DNA of 58,992 nucleotides from Piscinibacter sp. Lineage in GTDB: Bacteria; Pseudomonadota; Gammaproteobacteria; Burkholderiales; Burkholderiaceae_C. The position numbers and the translations under genes are program-made. The DNA lies in contig JAGOAS010000026.1 in NCBI GenBank assembly GCA_017983795.1, forward strand, positions 1-58,992. Reading direction: 5' to 3'. Positions 17,694-26,660 of this stretch are shown here, piece after piece (the stretch's first letter is position 1; each line of letters starts with the position of its first letter). Under the pieces are notes generated by a model that was not told where the DNA came from, ran no database searches, and was given only the letters and a program-made list of their open reading frames with translations.

Positions 17694-18416
17694 TCAGAAG
17701 CCGGAGAGCGAAGAATCGATGGAAGCGTCGATCAGCCGTCGCACACGGCGGATCAGGCGCGCGGTCTCGACCTCGCGGGCCGGCCGCACGAGCCGCTGCC
17801 CGACTTCCTCGAGCAGGCCCAGCAAGTCTTCGCGGCTGCGCGCGCGGCGCAGGCGCATCAGCGTCAGCGAGCCGGCCACCGGCGCGTCGGCGCGCACGGC
17901 GCGGATGAGCAGGTCGCGCGCCTGCTCCAGGCCGCCATCGAGGTCGCCGAGATCCGAGTAATCGGTCTCGACGCGCGCCCAGGGCTCGTAGGCGCCCAGG
18001 TCGCCGTTCAGCGTCGAGGCCGGTGCGAGCGGGCCGGAGGGCGGCAACGGCGGCTCGTGGTCCAGGTCGGGCAGCGGCAGGTCGACGGCGGGCGGCAGGG
18101 TGGGATAGGGCGCGATCTCGATCGGCATCGTCGGCAGCGGCCGCATGATCAGGCCCATCTGCATCAGGTCGTCGTAGCAGGTGGGCGGCACGCCGGCCTG
18201 CTCGGCGAGGCGCTTGACCTGCTCTTCGGTGCGCCGGCCGTTGACGAGCAGGAGCACCGTGCGATGGCGCTGGCTCAGCTGGCGCGCACGCGTCGCCAGT
18301 TCGGCCTGGCCGTCCGGTGTCTTGATCGGTGCGTTGCCTGTGACCAAGGGGTTCGCTCCACCCGCGGCGTCGTTGCGCCTGCTCTGTGTTCCCAACCGGC
18401 GCGATTGTGCCGCCAA
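17694..18416 (-). CDS. Hypothetical protein, Burkholderiales type
   Basis: The 240-residue protein has a basic N-terminus and a helical region with [20 protein letters not shown] (about residues 50-72), like the small winged-helix or MarR-like segment of proteins with PilZ or regulatory neighbours. A Pro-rich linker (95-125) and a helical C-terminus with many Arg residues follow. No membrane segment or enzyme motif is seen. The given start is a TTG at 18414-18416, because no in-frame ATG lies upstream of the conserved part; the real start may be further inside. It is 13 bases before coaX and probably co-transcribed with it. The function is unknown. Confidence 0.6.
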   Translation of the reverse strand: MAAQSRRLGTQSRRNDAAGGANPLVTGNAPIKTPDGQAELATRARQLSQRHRTVLLLVNGRRTEEQVKRLAEQAGVPPTCYDDLMQMGLIMRPLPTMPIEIAPYPTLPPAVDLPLPDLDHEPPLPPSGPLAPASTLNGDLGAYEPWARVETDYSDLGDLDGGLEQARDLLIRAVRADAPVAGSLTLMRLRRARSREDLLGLLEEVGQRLVRPAREVETARLIRRVRRLIDASIDSSLSGF

Positions 18417-18514
18417 ACCCCTGCGCGGACGTGACCCGTGTCACATGCCAACGCCACGGGGAAACCCCGGGGCGACGCGGGGCGGCCGTCAGTCTCGTGC
18501 AGGGCACTGCGCGC

Positions 18515-18546
18515 TACACTGCCCCAATTGACGTATACGTCAATTG
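18515..18546 (+). promoter_or_regulatory. Perfect 22-base palindromic MerR-type operator and -10 box
   Basis: A perfect palindrome at 18525-18546 has the core TTGACGTATACGTCAA at 18528-18543. It shares both 7-base arms with the operator at 1062-1077 beside the MerR gene. A -10-like TACACT lies at 18515-18520, so the palindrome would cover the transcription start of the PPK2-icmF pair, which suggests repression. It probably binds the LiuR-like regulator encoded at 616-1041. Confidence 0.8.
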
Positions 18547-18578
18547 CCCCGCTCCATCCCGTCACCTCTGAGCGACCC

Positions 18579-19424
18579 ATGGCCCGACCCACGCCAACGC
18601 TTTCCGACTTCCAGCACCGCAGCGCCGGCAGCGGCAGCAAGGGCGGCAAGCGCTTCGCGCTGGCGCGCTTCGACCCGGGGGCCAAGCCCTTCTCGAGCGG
18701 CAACAAGGCGCGCGACAAGGCGAAGGTGGCGGCGCTGGCCACGCGCGTCGACCAGCTGCAGGATCTCTTCTACGCCGACCGGCGCTTCAAGCTGCTGGTG
18801 GTGCTGCAGGGCACGGACACCGCGGGCAAGGACGGCACGATCCGCGGCGTATTCGGGCAGACCAGCGCGTTGGGCGTGCACGCCGTGGGCTGGAAGGCGC
18901 CCACGCCCGACGAGCGCGCCCACGACTACCTCTGGCGCATCCACCAGAAGGTGCCGGCCGAGGGCGAGATCGTCATCTTCAACCGCAGCCACTACGAAGA
19001 CGTGCTGGTGCCCACGGTGAACGGCTGGATCACGCCCGAGCAGACGCGCCAGCGCTACGAGCAGATCAACGCCTTCGAGCGCCTGCTCACCGAGAACGGC
19101 ACGGTGATCTGCAAGTTTCTGCTGCACATCTCGAAGGACGAGCAGCGCGTGCGCCTGCAGGAGCGGCTCGACGACCCGACCAAGCACTGGAAGTTCGCCG
19201 CCGGCGACCTGGAGGTGCGCAAGCAGTGGGACGCCTACCAGCAGGCCTACGAGCGCGCCATCGCCGCCACCGGCACGCCCTGGGCGCCCTGGACCATCGT
19301 GCCGGCCGATTCCAAGACCCACCGCAACCTGATGATCGCCCGCGCGATCGTGCAGACGCTCGAAGGCCTGAAGCTGCGCTACCCACCGGGCAGCCCCGAG
19401 CTGGCCGCGATCCGCGTCGAATGA
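18579..19424 (+). CDS. Polyphosphate kinase 2 family protein (PPK2, short single-domain form)
   Basis: The 281-residue protein has the PPK2 Walker A motif GTDTAGKDG at residues 78-86 and the Walker B/lid region [14 protein letters not shown]. It is the single-domain length of class I or III PPK2 enzymes, which transfer phosphate between polyphosphate and nucleoside mono- or diphosphates. The first 70 residues are a basic region usual for class III. The ATG at 18579 is used; longer open frames upstream would run through the operator. The gene is followed after 19 bases by icmF, and both lie downstream of the palindrome at 18525. The subclass is inferred from length and not from tested specificity. 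Confidence 0.88.
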   Translation: MARPTPTLSDFQHRSAGSGSKGGKRFALARFDPGAKPFSSGNKARDKAKVAALATRVDQLQDLFYADRRFKLLVVLQGTDTAGKDGTIRGVFGQTSALGVHAVGWKAPTPDERAHDYLWRIHQKVPAEGEIVIFNRSHYEDVLVPTVNGWITPEQTRQRYEQINAFERLLTENGTVICKFLLHISKDEQRVRLQERLDDPTKHWKFAAGDLEVRKQWDAYQQAYERAIAATGTPWAPWTIVPADSKTHRNLMIARAIVQTLEGLKLRYPPGSPELAAIRVE

Positions 19425-19443
19425 ATTCCAACGGAGACACCCC

Positions 19444-22400
19444 GTGACCGATCTATCCGCCGAGTACCAGGCGCTGGCCGCCTACCGCCCGACGAACAAG
19501 GTGCGCTTCGTCACCGCGGCGAGCCTGTTCGACGGCCACGACGCCGCGATCAACATCATGCGGCGCATCCTGCAGGGCATGGGCGCGGAGGTGATCCACC
19601 TCGGCCACAACCGCTCGGTCGACGAGGTGGTGACGGCGGCGCTGCAGGAAGACGCGCAGGGCATCGCGCTGAGCAGCTACCAGGGCGGCCACGTCGAGTA
19701 TTTCAAATACATGGTCGACCTGCTGCGCGCACGCGGCGGCGCGCACATCCAGGTGTTCGGCGGCGGCGGCGGCGTGATCGTGCCGGCCGAGATCGCCGAG
19801 CTGCAGGCCTACGGCGTGGCACGCATCTACAGCCCCGAGGACGGCCAGCGCATGGGCCTGGCGGGCATGATCGGCGAGATGGTGATGAGGAGCGACGTCG
19901 ACCTGTCGCCGCACGCGCCCACCGACCTCGCCGCCTTGCGCGGCCACACTGAGCCGGCCTGGCGCGCGCTGGCGCAACTCATCACCGCGCTGGACAACGG
20001 CAAGGCGAGCGAGGCGCTGAAGAAGGCGCTGCACGACGCTGCCAAGGCCGTGAAGATCCCGGTGCTGGGCATCACCGGCACCGGCGGCGCCGGCAAGAGC
20101 TCGCTGACCGACGAGCTGATCCGCCGCTTGCGCCTGGACCAGGACGATGCGCTGCGCGTCGCCGTCATCAGCATCGACCCCTCGCGCCGCAAGAGCGGCG
20201 GCGCGCTGCTCGGCGACCGCATCCGCATGAACGCCATCGGGCCGTGGCCCAAGCCGGCTGGCCAGGCCGGCGCTCCTGATTCTGGGCAGCGCGTATTCAT
20301 GCGCTCGCTCGCCACGCGCGACTACGGCAGCGAGATCAGCCAGGCCCTGCCCGACGTGATCGCCGCGTGCAAGGCGGCCGGCTTCGACCTCATCGTCGTT
20401 GAGACCTCCGGCATCGGCCAGGGCGACGCGGCCATCGTGCCGCTGGTGGACGTGCCGCTGTACGTGATGACGCCCGAGTTCGGCGCCGCCAGCCAGCTCG
20501 AGAAGATCGACATGCTGGACTTCGCCGAGTTCGTGGCGATCAACAAATTCGACCGCAAGGGCGCGGCCGACGCGCTGCGCGACGTCGCCAAGCAGGTGCA
20601 GCGCAACAAGGAAGCCTTCAAGACGCCGCCCGAGCAGATGCCGGTCTTCGGCACCATGGCCAGCCGCTTCAACGACGACGGCGTGACCGCGCTCTACCAG
20701 GCCTTGAAGCCGCGCCTGGCCGCGCTCGGCTTGACGCTGAAGCAAGGCCGCCTGCCGGCCGTGGCCACGCGCCACAGCACGCACCAGACGCCCATCGTGC
20801 CGGGCAGCCGCGTGCGCTACCTGGCCGACATCGCCGACACCGTGCGCAGCTACAAGCGCCAGGCGCGCGAGCAGGCCAAGCTGGCGCGCGAGGTGCAGCA
20901 ACTGCGCGAGAGCGCGCGCATGCTGCGCGAGGACGACGCCACGCGCGACGGTGCCCGCAGCACCGTGCTCAAGCTGGCCGAGGCGCGCGAGGCGCGGCTC
21001 GATGCGCGCGCGAAGAAGCTGCTGGCCATGTGGCCCGACATGAGAAAAGCCTACGCCGGCGACGAGTATGTGGTGAAGATCCGCGACAAGGAGATCCGCA
21101 CCGGCCTCGTGCACACCACGCTGTCGGGCAACAAGATCCGCAAGGTGGCGCTGCCGCAGTACGAGGACCACGGCGAGCTGCTCAAGTGGCTGATGCTGGA
21201 GAACGTGCCGGGCAGCTTCCCCTACACCGCCGGCACCTTCGCCTTCAAGCGCGAGAACGAGGACCCGACGCGCATGTTCGCCGGCGAGGGCGACGCCTTC
21301 CGCACCAACCGGCGCTTCAAGCTGGTCAGCGAAGGCATGCCGGCCAAGCGCCTGTCGACCGCCTTCGACTCGGTCACGCTGTACGGCAACGACCCCGACC
21401 CGCGGCCCGACATCTACGGCAAGGTCGGCAACTCGGGGGTGAGCATCGCCACGCTCGACGACCTCAAGGTGCTGTACTCGGGCTTCGACCTGTGCGACGC
21501 CGCCACCTCGGTGAGCATGACCATCAACGGCCCGGCGCCGAGCATCCTGGCGATGTTCATGAACGCCGCGATCGACCAGCAGCTGGAGAAGTTCGCCGCC
21601 GACAACGGCCGCCAGCCGACCGACGACGAGGCCGCCAAGATCCGCGAATGGACGCTGGCCAACGTGCGCGGCACGGTGCAGGCCGACATCCTCAAGGAAG
21701 ACCAGGGCCAGAACACCTGCATCTTCTCCACCGAGTTCAGCCTGAAGGTGATGGGCGACATCGCCGAATACTTCGTGCACCACGGCGTGCGCAACTTCTA
21801 CTCGGTGAGCATCAGCGGCTACCACATCGCCGAGGCGGGCGCGAACCCGATCAGCCAGCTGGCCTTCACGCTCAGCAACGGCTTCACCTTCGTGGAGGCG
21901 TATCTGGCGCGCGGCATGCACATCGACGACTTCGCGCCCAACCTCAGCTTCTTCTTCAGCAACGGCATGGATCCGGAGTACACCGTGCTCGGCCGTGTGG
22001 CGCGGCGCATCTGGGCCACCGCGATGCGGGATCGCTACGGCGCCAACGAGCGCAGCCAGAAGCTGAAGTACCACATCCAGACCAGCGGACGATCGCTGCA
22101 CGCGCAGGAGATCGCCTTCAACGACATCCGCACCACGCTGCAGGCGCTGATCGCGATCTACGACAACTGCAACTCGCTGCACACCAACGCCTACGACGAG
22201 GCGATCACCACGCCGACCGAGGAGAGCGTGCGCCGCGCGATGGCGATCCAGCTGATCATCAACCGCGAGTGGGGGCTGGCCAAGAACGAGAACCCCAACC
22301 AGGGCGCCTTCGTCATCGACGAGCTGACCGAGCTGGTGGAAGAGGCGGTGCTGGCCGAGTTCGAGAAGATCGCCGAGCGCGGCGGCGTGCTCGGCGCGAT

Positions 22401-22767
22401 GGAGACCGGCTACCAGCGCAGCAAGATCCAGGAAGAGAGCATGCACTACGAGATGCTCAAGCACACCGGCGAGCACCCCATCATCGGCGTGAACAGCTTC
22501 CGCAACCCGCATGGCGATCCGGTGCCGACCACGCTGGAGCTGGCGCGCTCGACCGAGGCCGAGAAGCAGAGCCAGCTGACACGCCTGGCCGACTTCCACG
22601 CCCGCCACGCGGCCGAGGCACCGGCGATGCTGCAGCGGCTGCAGCAGGCCGTCATCGCCAACGGCAATGTCTTCGAGGTGCTGATGCAGGCGGTGCGGGT
22701 CTGCTCGCTGGGGCAGATCACCAGCGCCCTCTTCGAGGTGGGCGGGCAGTACCGGCGCAGCATGTGA
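19444..22767 (+). CDS. icmF: Fused isobutyryl-CoA mutase (B12-dependent, with G-protein chaperone domain)
   Basis: The 1107-residue protein has three parts in the IcmF order. A B12-binding domain (about 1-150) carries the FDGHDAAIN motif. A MeaB-like GTPase domain (about 200-430) has Walker [10 protein letters not shown] near residue 213. The acyl-CoA mutase domain runs from about 540 to 1107. The segments [18 protein letters not shown] and [16 protein letters not shown] match IcmF and differ from methylmalonyl-CoA mutase, so isobutyryl-CoA/n-butyryl-CoA interconversion is likely, possibly also isovaleryl/pivalyl-CoA. The GTP domain protects and reloads the cofactor. It starts with GTG after an ACGGAGACACCCC ribosome site and is probably transcribed with PPK2 under the MerR-type operator. 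Confidence 0.94.
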   Translation: MTDLSAEYQALAAYRPTNKVRFVTAASLFDGHDAAINIMRRILQGMGAEVIHLGHNRSVDEVVTAALQEDAQGIALSSYQGGHVEYFKYMVDLLRARGGAHIQVFGGGGGVIVPAEIAELQAYGVARIYSPEDGQRMGLAGMIGEMVMRSDVDLSPHAPTDLAALRGHTEPAWRALAQLITALDNGKASEALKKALHDAAKAVKIPVLGITGTGGAGKSSLTDELIRRLRLDQDDALRVAVISIDPSRRKSGGALLGDRIRMNAIGPWPKPAGQAGAPDSGQRVFMRSLATRDYGSEISQALPDVIAACKAAGFDLIVVETSGIGQGDAAIVPLVDVPLYVMTPEFGAASQLEKIDMLDFAEFVAINKFDRKGAADALRDVAKQVQRNKEAFKTPPEQMPVFGTMASRFNDDGVTALYQALKPRLAALGLTLKQGRLPAVATRHSTHQTPIVPGSRVRYLADIADTVRSYKRQAREQAKLAREVQQLRESARMLREDDATRDGARSTVLKLAEAREARLDARAKKLLAMWPDMRKAYAGDEYVVKIRDKEIRTGLVHTTLSGNKIRKVALPQYEDHGELLKWLMLENVPGSFPYTAGTFAFKRENEDPTRMFAGEGDAFRTNRRFKLVSEGMPAKRLSTAFDSVTLYGNDPDPRPDIYGKVGNSGVSIATLDDLKVLYSGFDLCDAATSVSMTINGPAPSILAMFMNAAIDQQLEKFAADNGRQPTDDEAAKIREWTLANVRGTVQADILKEDQGQNTCIFSTEFSLKVMGDIAEYFVHHGVRNFYSVSISGYHIAEAGANPISQLAFTLSNGFTFVEAYLARGMHIDDFAPNLSFFFSNGMDPEYTVLGRVARRIWATAMRDRYGANERSQKLKYHIQTSGRSLHAQEIAFNDIRTTLQALIAIYDNCNSLHTNAYDEAITTPTEESVRRAMAIQLIINREWGLAKNENPNQGAFVIDELTELVEEAVLAEFEKIAERGGVLGAMETGYQRSKIQEESMHYEMLKHTGEHPIIGVNSFRNPHGDPVPTTLELARSTEAEKQSQLTRLADFHARHAAEAPAMLQRLQQAVIANGNVFEVLMQAVRVCSLGQITSALFEVGGQYRRSM

Positions 22768-22817
22768 GAGCTGCGTCACAAGTGATTTCAGGAACTTGTC
22801 GACGCACGGAAACAAAT

Positions 22818-22856
22818 ACAGGGCATCTACCCCCTTGTTCGGGGGGTGTAGTGGCG
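22818..22856 (+). terminator. Stem-loop after icmF (weak terminator or regulatory hairpin)
   Basis: A stem with arms CTACCCCC and GGGGGTGTAG surrounds a TTGTTC-like loop at about 22828-22852. No T-run follows, so termination is uncertain. A promoter reading (TTGTTC, 17 bases, TAAGGT) overlaps it. Confidence 0.35.
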
Positions 22857-22892
22857 CTAAGGTTTGCGCATCGACTTTCCGAAAGTCCGTCC

Positions 22893-23129
22893 ATGCGCAA
22901 ACACCTTCCAGTCTTCGGCCCGCAAACGGGCGAGCTCGGCGCTGCGGGTTTCGGCTGGCGGCATCTGGCCACGCTGCTGCTGCTGCTCGTGACGCTGCCG
23001 ATCTTCCTGGCCGCTGGCGCCGTGGCGCTGGTCGTGCTTCCCTTCGTGATCGCCGTCGCGGGCTTCGAGCAGATCCGCCGCGTGCTCGATTCGCAGCTGC
23101 AGCCGGCTCCGGCGCGCATCCAGCGCTGA
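22893..23129 (+). CDS. Small single-pass or two-pass membrane protein of unknown function
   Basis: The 78-residue protein starts with MRKHLPVFGPQTGELG and has a long hydrophobic stretch (about residues 27-60, ATLLLLLVTLPIFLAAGAVA), enough for one long or two short membrane segments. A short polar tail follows. No family was recognised. It lies 125 bases after icmF and 13 bases before the phosphatase gene, with which it may be co-transcribed. Confidence 0.6.
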   Translation: MRKHLPVFGPQTGELGAAGFGWRHLATLLLLLVTLPIFLAAGAVALVVLPFVIAVAGFEQIRRVLDSQLQPAPARIQR

Positions 23130-23142
23130 CGCGCAGCGGCCG

Positions 23143-23748
23143 ATGCGGCTGCTGCTGATCCGCCACGGCGAGACCGCGCTCAACGCAGCGCGCATCCTCC
23201 AACCCCCCGACACCCCGCTCAGCGAACGCGGCCTCGCGCAGGCCGCTGCATTGGCGCGCCGCCTGGCCGGCGAGCCGATCGCGGCCGTCTGGTCCAGCGA
23301 CCTGCCGCGCGCCTGGCAAACCGCCGCGGTCATCGCCGGCGGCCGCGCCATCCGCGCCGAGCCCCTGCTGCAGGAGCGCAACTTCGGCGACTGGCGCGGG
23401 CAGCCCTACGACAGCCTGGGATTCGACCCGCTGGCCGCCCTCGAAGCGCCGCCGGGCGGCGAATCGGCCCGGGCCTTCGACGAACGCATCGCGCGCGCCT
23501 GGGTTCAGGCCGAGGCGGCCGCCGCCGAACTGCCGGGCGCACTGGCGCTGGTCACGCACGGCCTGGTGATCCGGCGCCTGTTCGAAACCGGCATCGTCCG
23601 GCCGGAGAATGCACCGCTGCCAGCGCGCATCGGCAATACCTCGCTGACCGTGGTCGAAGGCCGCCCGCTGCGCGCCAGCCTGGTCGACAGCACGGCCCAC
23701 CTCGATGCCGCACGCGCCGACGACGCGCAGGCGCTGTCGGGCGGCTGA
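23143..23748 (+). CDS. Histidine phosphatase family protein (phosphoglycerate mutase-like)
   Basis: The 201-residue protein has the catalytic RHGE motif at residues 7-10 and a second catalytic histidine in LVTHGLVIRRL (about residue 146). It has the WSSDLPRAWQTA and ERNFGDWRGQ blocks of the CobC/GpmB branch. It removes phosphate from small phosphorylated substrates by a phosphohistidine intermediate. The exact substrate cannot be assigned; alpha-ribazole phosphatase is unlikely because no cobalamin genes lie nearby. Confidence 0.9.
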   Translation: MRLLLIRHGETALNAARILQPPDTPLSERGLAQAAALARRLAGEPIAAVWSSDLPRAWQTAAVIAGGRAIRAEPLLQERNFGDWRGQPYDSLGFDPLAALEAPPGGESARAFDERIARAWVQAEAAAAELPGALALVTHGLVIRRLFETGIVRPENAPLPARIGNTSLTVVEGRPLRASLVDSTAHLDAARADDAQALSGG

Positions 23749-23813
23749 GCTGTAAGGCGCCTGTATCGCTAGCGGCGTAACTTGACGCCATTCCACTTCC
23801 GAGGAGACACCCC

Positions 23814-25001
23814 ATGGCCCTGCCCCGCGACGTCTTTGTGGTCGGTGCTGCACGCACCGCGATCGGCACCTTCGGCGGCGCGCTGAAGGACGTTCCCCTG
23901 GCCGACCTGGCCACCCTCGCGGTGAAGACCGCACTGGAGCGCAGCGGCGCCGCCGCGGCGAGCGTCGGCCACCTGGCGATGGGCACGGTGATTCCCACCG
24001 AGCCGCGCGACGCCTACCTCAGCCGCGTCGCCGCGGTCAACGCCGGCCTGCCGAAGGAGACGCCGGCCTTCAACGTCAACCGCCTGTGCGGCTCGGGCCT
24101 GCAGGCCATCGTCTCGGCCTCGCAGGCCATCCTGCTGGGCGATTGCGAAGTCGCCGTCGGCGCCGGCGCCGAATCGATGAGCCGCGGCGCCTACCTGCTG
24201 CCGCAGGCGCGCTGGGGCGCGCGCATGGGTGACTCGCCCATGCTCGACTTCGTGGTCGGCGCGCTGCACGACCCCTTCCACAAGATCCACATGGGCATCA
24301 CCGCCGAGAACGTCGGCGAGCAGTTCGGCATCAGCCGCACGCAGATGGACGAACTCGCCGTGGAGAGCCAGCGCCGCGCCGCCGCCGCCATCGCCGAAGG
24401 CCGCTTCAAGAGCCAGATCGTGCCGGTGGTGATCGCCTCCAAGAAGGGCGACGTGAGCTTCGACACCGACGAGCACGTCAAGCCCGGCACGACCATGGAG
24501 ACGCTGGCCAAGATGCGCGCCGCCTTCAAGAAGGATGGCGCGGTGACGGCCGGCAACGCCAGCGGCATCAACGACGGCGCCGGTGCGGTGGTGCTGGCCA
24601 GCGCCGAGGCGGTGAAGGCCGGCAATCTCAAGCCGATCGCGCGTCTGGTGAGCTATGCGCACGCCGGCGTCGAGCCGACCATCATGGGCATCGGCCCGGT
24701 GCCGGCGACGAAGCTGGCGCTGGCCAAGGCCGGGCTGAAGGTGAGCGACCTCGACGTGATCGAGTCCAACGAAGCCTTCGCGGCGCAGGCCTGCGCGGTG
24801 GTCAAGGAACTCGGGCTCGACCCCGCCAAGGTCAACCCGAACGGCTCGGGCATCTCGCTCGGCCACCCGATCGGCGCCACCGGCGCGATCATCACCACCA
24901 AGGCGCTCTACGAGCTGCAGCGCGTCGGCGGGCGTTATGCGCTGGTGACGATGTGCATCGGCGGCGGCCAGGGCATCGCGGCGATCTTCGAGCGCGCCTG
25001 A
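23814..25001 (+). CDS. bktB: Acetyl-CoA C-acyltransferase (BktB-like beta-ketothiolase)
   Basis: The 395-residue thiolase has the nucleophilic cysteine in NRLCGSGLQ (C92), the GHPIGATGA histidine block and the C-terminal MCIGGGQG cysteine. The sequence closely follows BktB of Cupriavidus necator, including the C-terminus GGGQGIAAIFERA. BktB condenses acetyl-CoA with acetyl-CoA or propionyl-CoA and cleaves longer ketoacyl-CoAs. It feeds polyhydroxyalkanoate synthesis and fatty acid oxidation. The ATG follows a strong GAGGAGACACCCC site. It stands alone between a phosphatase and a convergent Nudix gene. Confidence 0.93.
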   Translation: MALPRDVFVVGAARTAIGTFGGALKDVPLADLATLAVKTALERSGAAAASVGHLAMGTVIPTEPRDAYLSRVAAVNAGLPKETPAFNVNRLCGSGLQAIVSASQAILLGDCEVAVGAGAESMSRGAYLLPQARWGARMGDSPMLDFVVGALHDPFHKIHMGITAENVGEQFGISRTQMDELAVESQRRAAAAIAEGRFKSQIVPVVIASKKGDVSFDTDEHVKPGTTMETLAKMRAAFKKDGAVTAGNASGINDGAGAVVLASAEAVKAGNLKPIARLVSYAHAGVEPTIMGIGPVPATKLALAKAGLKVSDLDVIESNEAFAAQACAVVKELGLDPAKVNPNGSGISLGHPIGATGAIITTKALYELQRVGGRYALVTMCIGGGQGIAAIFERA

Positions 25002-25016
25002 GGGCGGGCCCGGGGG

Positions 25017-26654
25017 CTACCCCGGTCCCTGTGCGCGCAGCTTGATCAGGTGCGCGCGCAGCGAGCGCAGCGCCATCGGGTGCATGCGCTCGGGCACGTC
25101 GGCATAGACGCGCGCGAGCAGCGCCGCCTCGTCGTCACCCAGGTCGCGCAGGGCGTCCACCACCTTGGCCTCGCGCGCGAGGCGATGCGCGATGATCTTC
25201 TCGAAGGCGGCGCGCGGCTGCTCGATGAGGAAGCCGTGGCCGGGCGCGAGCCAGTCGAGATCCTGCTCGGCGAGCGCGCGCAGCGAGGCGATGTAGGCCG
25301 CCATGTCGCCGTCGGGCGGGTTGATCACCACCGTGCTGAGCTGCATCACGTGGTCGCCGGTGAAGAGCGTCTTCTCCTCCTCGAGCCGGTAGCACAGGTG
25401 GTTGGAGGCGTGGCCGGGCGTGTGGATCGCGCTCAGCGTCACGCCTTCGTCGAGCACGAAGCGTTCGCCGCCTTTGAGCAGCACCTCGGGCGCGAAGCTC
25501 GCGTCCTGCCATTCGGGGTGGTCGGCGATGCGGCCGTGCACCGTGGCACCGCTGCGCGCCGCGAGCAGCGCGCAGCCGGGTGAATGGTCGAGGTGGGTGT
25601 GGGTGGCGAAGATCCAGCGGATCGCGCCCGGCGCGGCGGCGAGGATGGCATCGATGTGCACCGCCTCGGCCGGGCCCGGGTCGATCACCGCCCACTCGTT
25701 GCGCGGGCCGCCGCCGACCAAGTAGCTGTTGGTGCCCGGGCCGGTCATCACGCTGCCGTTGTGCGCGGTGACGCGGATCACGCGCGGCGACAGGCGCACC
25801 GGCACGGCCGGGTGGATCTCGTAGGAGAAGTTGCCGTGGCACTCGGGGTCGAGCCGCTTCAGCTCGGCATAGGCCGGCTCGTCGGGCGTGACCGGGCGCA
25901 CGCCCTCGCGGCCGTTGCCGATCTGCGGCTGGATCAGCGGCACCGTGCGCGGCGCGCGCGCCCAGGCGAGCAGCGCGTCGACGTTGGCAAAGCGCGCGAT
26001 CGCCTCCAGCGTCTTCAGCGTGGGCGTCATCAGCTTGAGCGGCTCGGTGCGCGTCAGCGCGGCGGTCGGGCTGACCCACAACTGCTCGACGAGTTCGCCG
26101 TCGTCGTGCACCGACTGCTGCCCTTGCGGCGCGCGCGCGACGAAGAAGCGCGTGTCGAAACGCTTGGCGCGCACCGGCGGCGTGACCCAGTGGCTGAAAT
26201 AGACCAGTTCGTCGGCGGCGAGGCTCAGGCCCTCCTCGTGGCACAGCGCCGCCAGCGATCGTTCGCCGCGCTGCAGCGGGCCGCGCCAGGCGTCCAGGCG
26301 AGCGGCGCGCTCGGCATCGAGCACGAGCGGCCGGCCGTCGGCTTCGCGGGCGTAGAGCAGCCCGGCTTCCTCGAAGCACTCGCGCATGGCCGCGGCCCAG
26401 TAGTCGAGCGCATGGGCGGCCACGCCGAGGCGTGCATCAGCAGCCGCCGGCTCGACGCCGCGACAGCAGGCTTGCGCGCTGCGGTCGGCCGCATCCACCA
26501 GCCCTCCGGGGAATACCCAGGCGCCGCTGTTGTGGTCACCACGCTCGGCGCGGCGCAGCAGCAGCACCTCGATCCCCAGCGGCGCGTCGCGCACCACCAC
26601 CACGGTGGCCGCGGGGCGCGGCGGCTTGCTGGCGGATTCGTTCGAAGCAGTCAT
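25017..26654 (-). CDS. Nudix hydrolase / metallo-beta-lactamase-fold fusion protein
   Basis: The 545-residue protein joins two enzymes. The N-terminal half (about 12-225) is a NUDT19-like Nudix domain with GAWVFPGGLVDAADR and, after an insertion of about 40 residues, the catalytic RECFEEAGLL. Such domains often cleave CoA or acyl-CoA. The C-terminal half (about 270-545) is an LACTB2-like hydrolase with THTHLDHSPG and HTPGHASNHLC, plus a winged-helix tail. The two activities in one chain suggest processing of CoA thioesters or nucleotide derivatives. The gene converges on the thiolase with 15 bases between the stop codons and follows the biotinyl-carboxyltransferase gene on the same strand by 6 bases. 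Confidence 0.9.
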   Translation of the reverse strand: MTASNESASKPPRPAATVVVVRDAPLGIEVLLLRRAERGDHNSGAWVFPGGLVDAADRSAQACCRGVEPAAADARLGVAAHALDYWAAAMRECFEEAGLLYAREADGRPLVLDAERAARLDAWRGPLQRGERSLAALCHEEGLSLAADELVYFSHWVTPPVRAKRFDTRFFVARAPQGQQSVHDDGELVEQLWVSPTAALTRTEPLKLMTPTLKTLEAIARFANVDALLAWARAPRTVPLIQPQIGNGREGVRPVTPDEPAYAELKRLDPECHGNFSYEIHPAVPVRLSPRVIRVTAHNGSVMTGPGTNSYLVGGGPRNEWAVIDPGPAEAVHIDAILAAAPGAIRWIFATHTHLDHSPGCALLAARSGATVHGRIADHPEWQDASFAPEVLLKGGERFVLDEGVTLSAIHTPGHASNHLCYRLEEEKTLFTGDHVMQLSTVVINPPDGDMAAYIASLRALAEQDLDWLAPGHGFLIEQPRAAFEKIIAHRLAREAKVVDALRDLGDDEAALLARVYADVPERMHPMALRSLRAHLIKLRAQGPG

Positions 26655-26660
26655 GTGTCC

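Noticed and set aside
19444-22767. Methylmalonyl-CoA mutase
   Set aside because: The fused B12, GTPase and mutase order and the active-site segments match IcmF, not the mutase with separate MeaB.
19453-23934. Very long open frame of 1493 codons on the minus strand
   Set aside because: It lies antisense to icmF and the phosphatase, has His/Arg/Ala-biased composition without domains, and is explained by the high third-position GC of the real genes.
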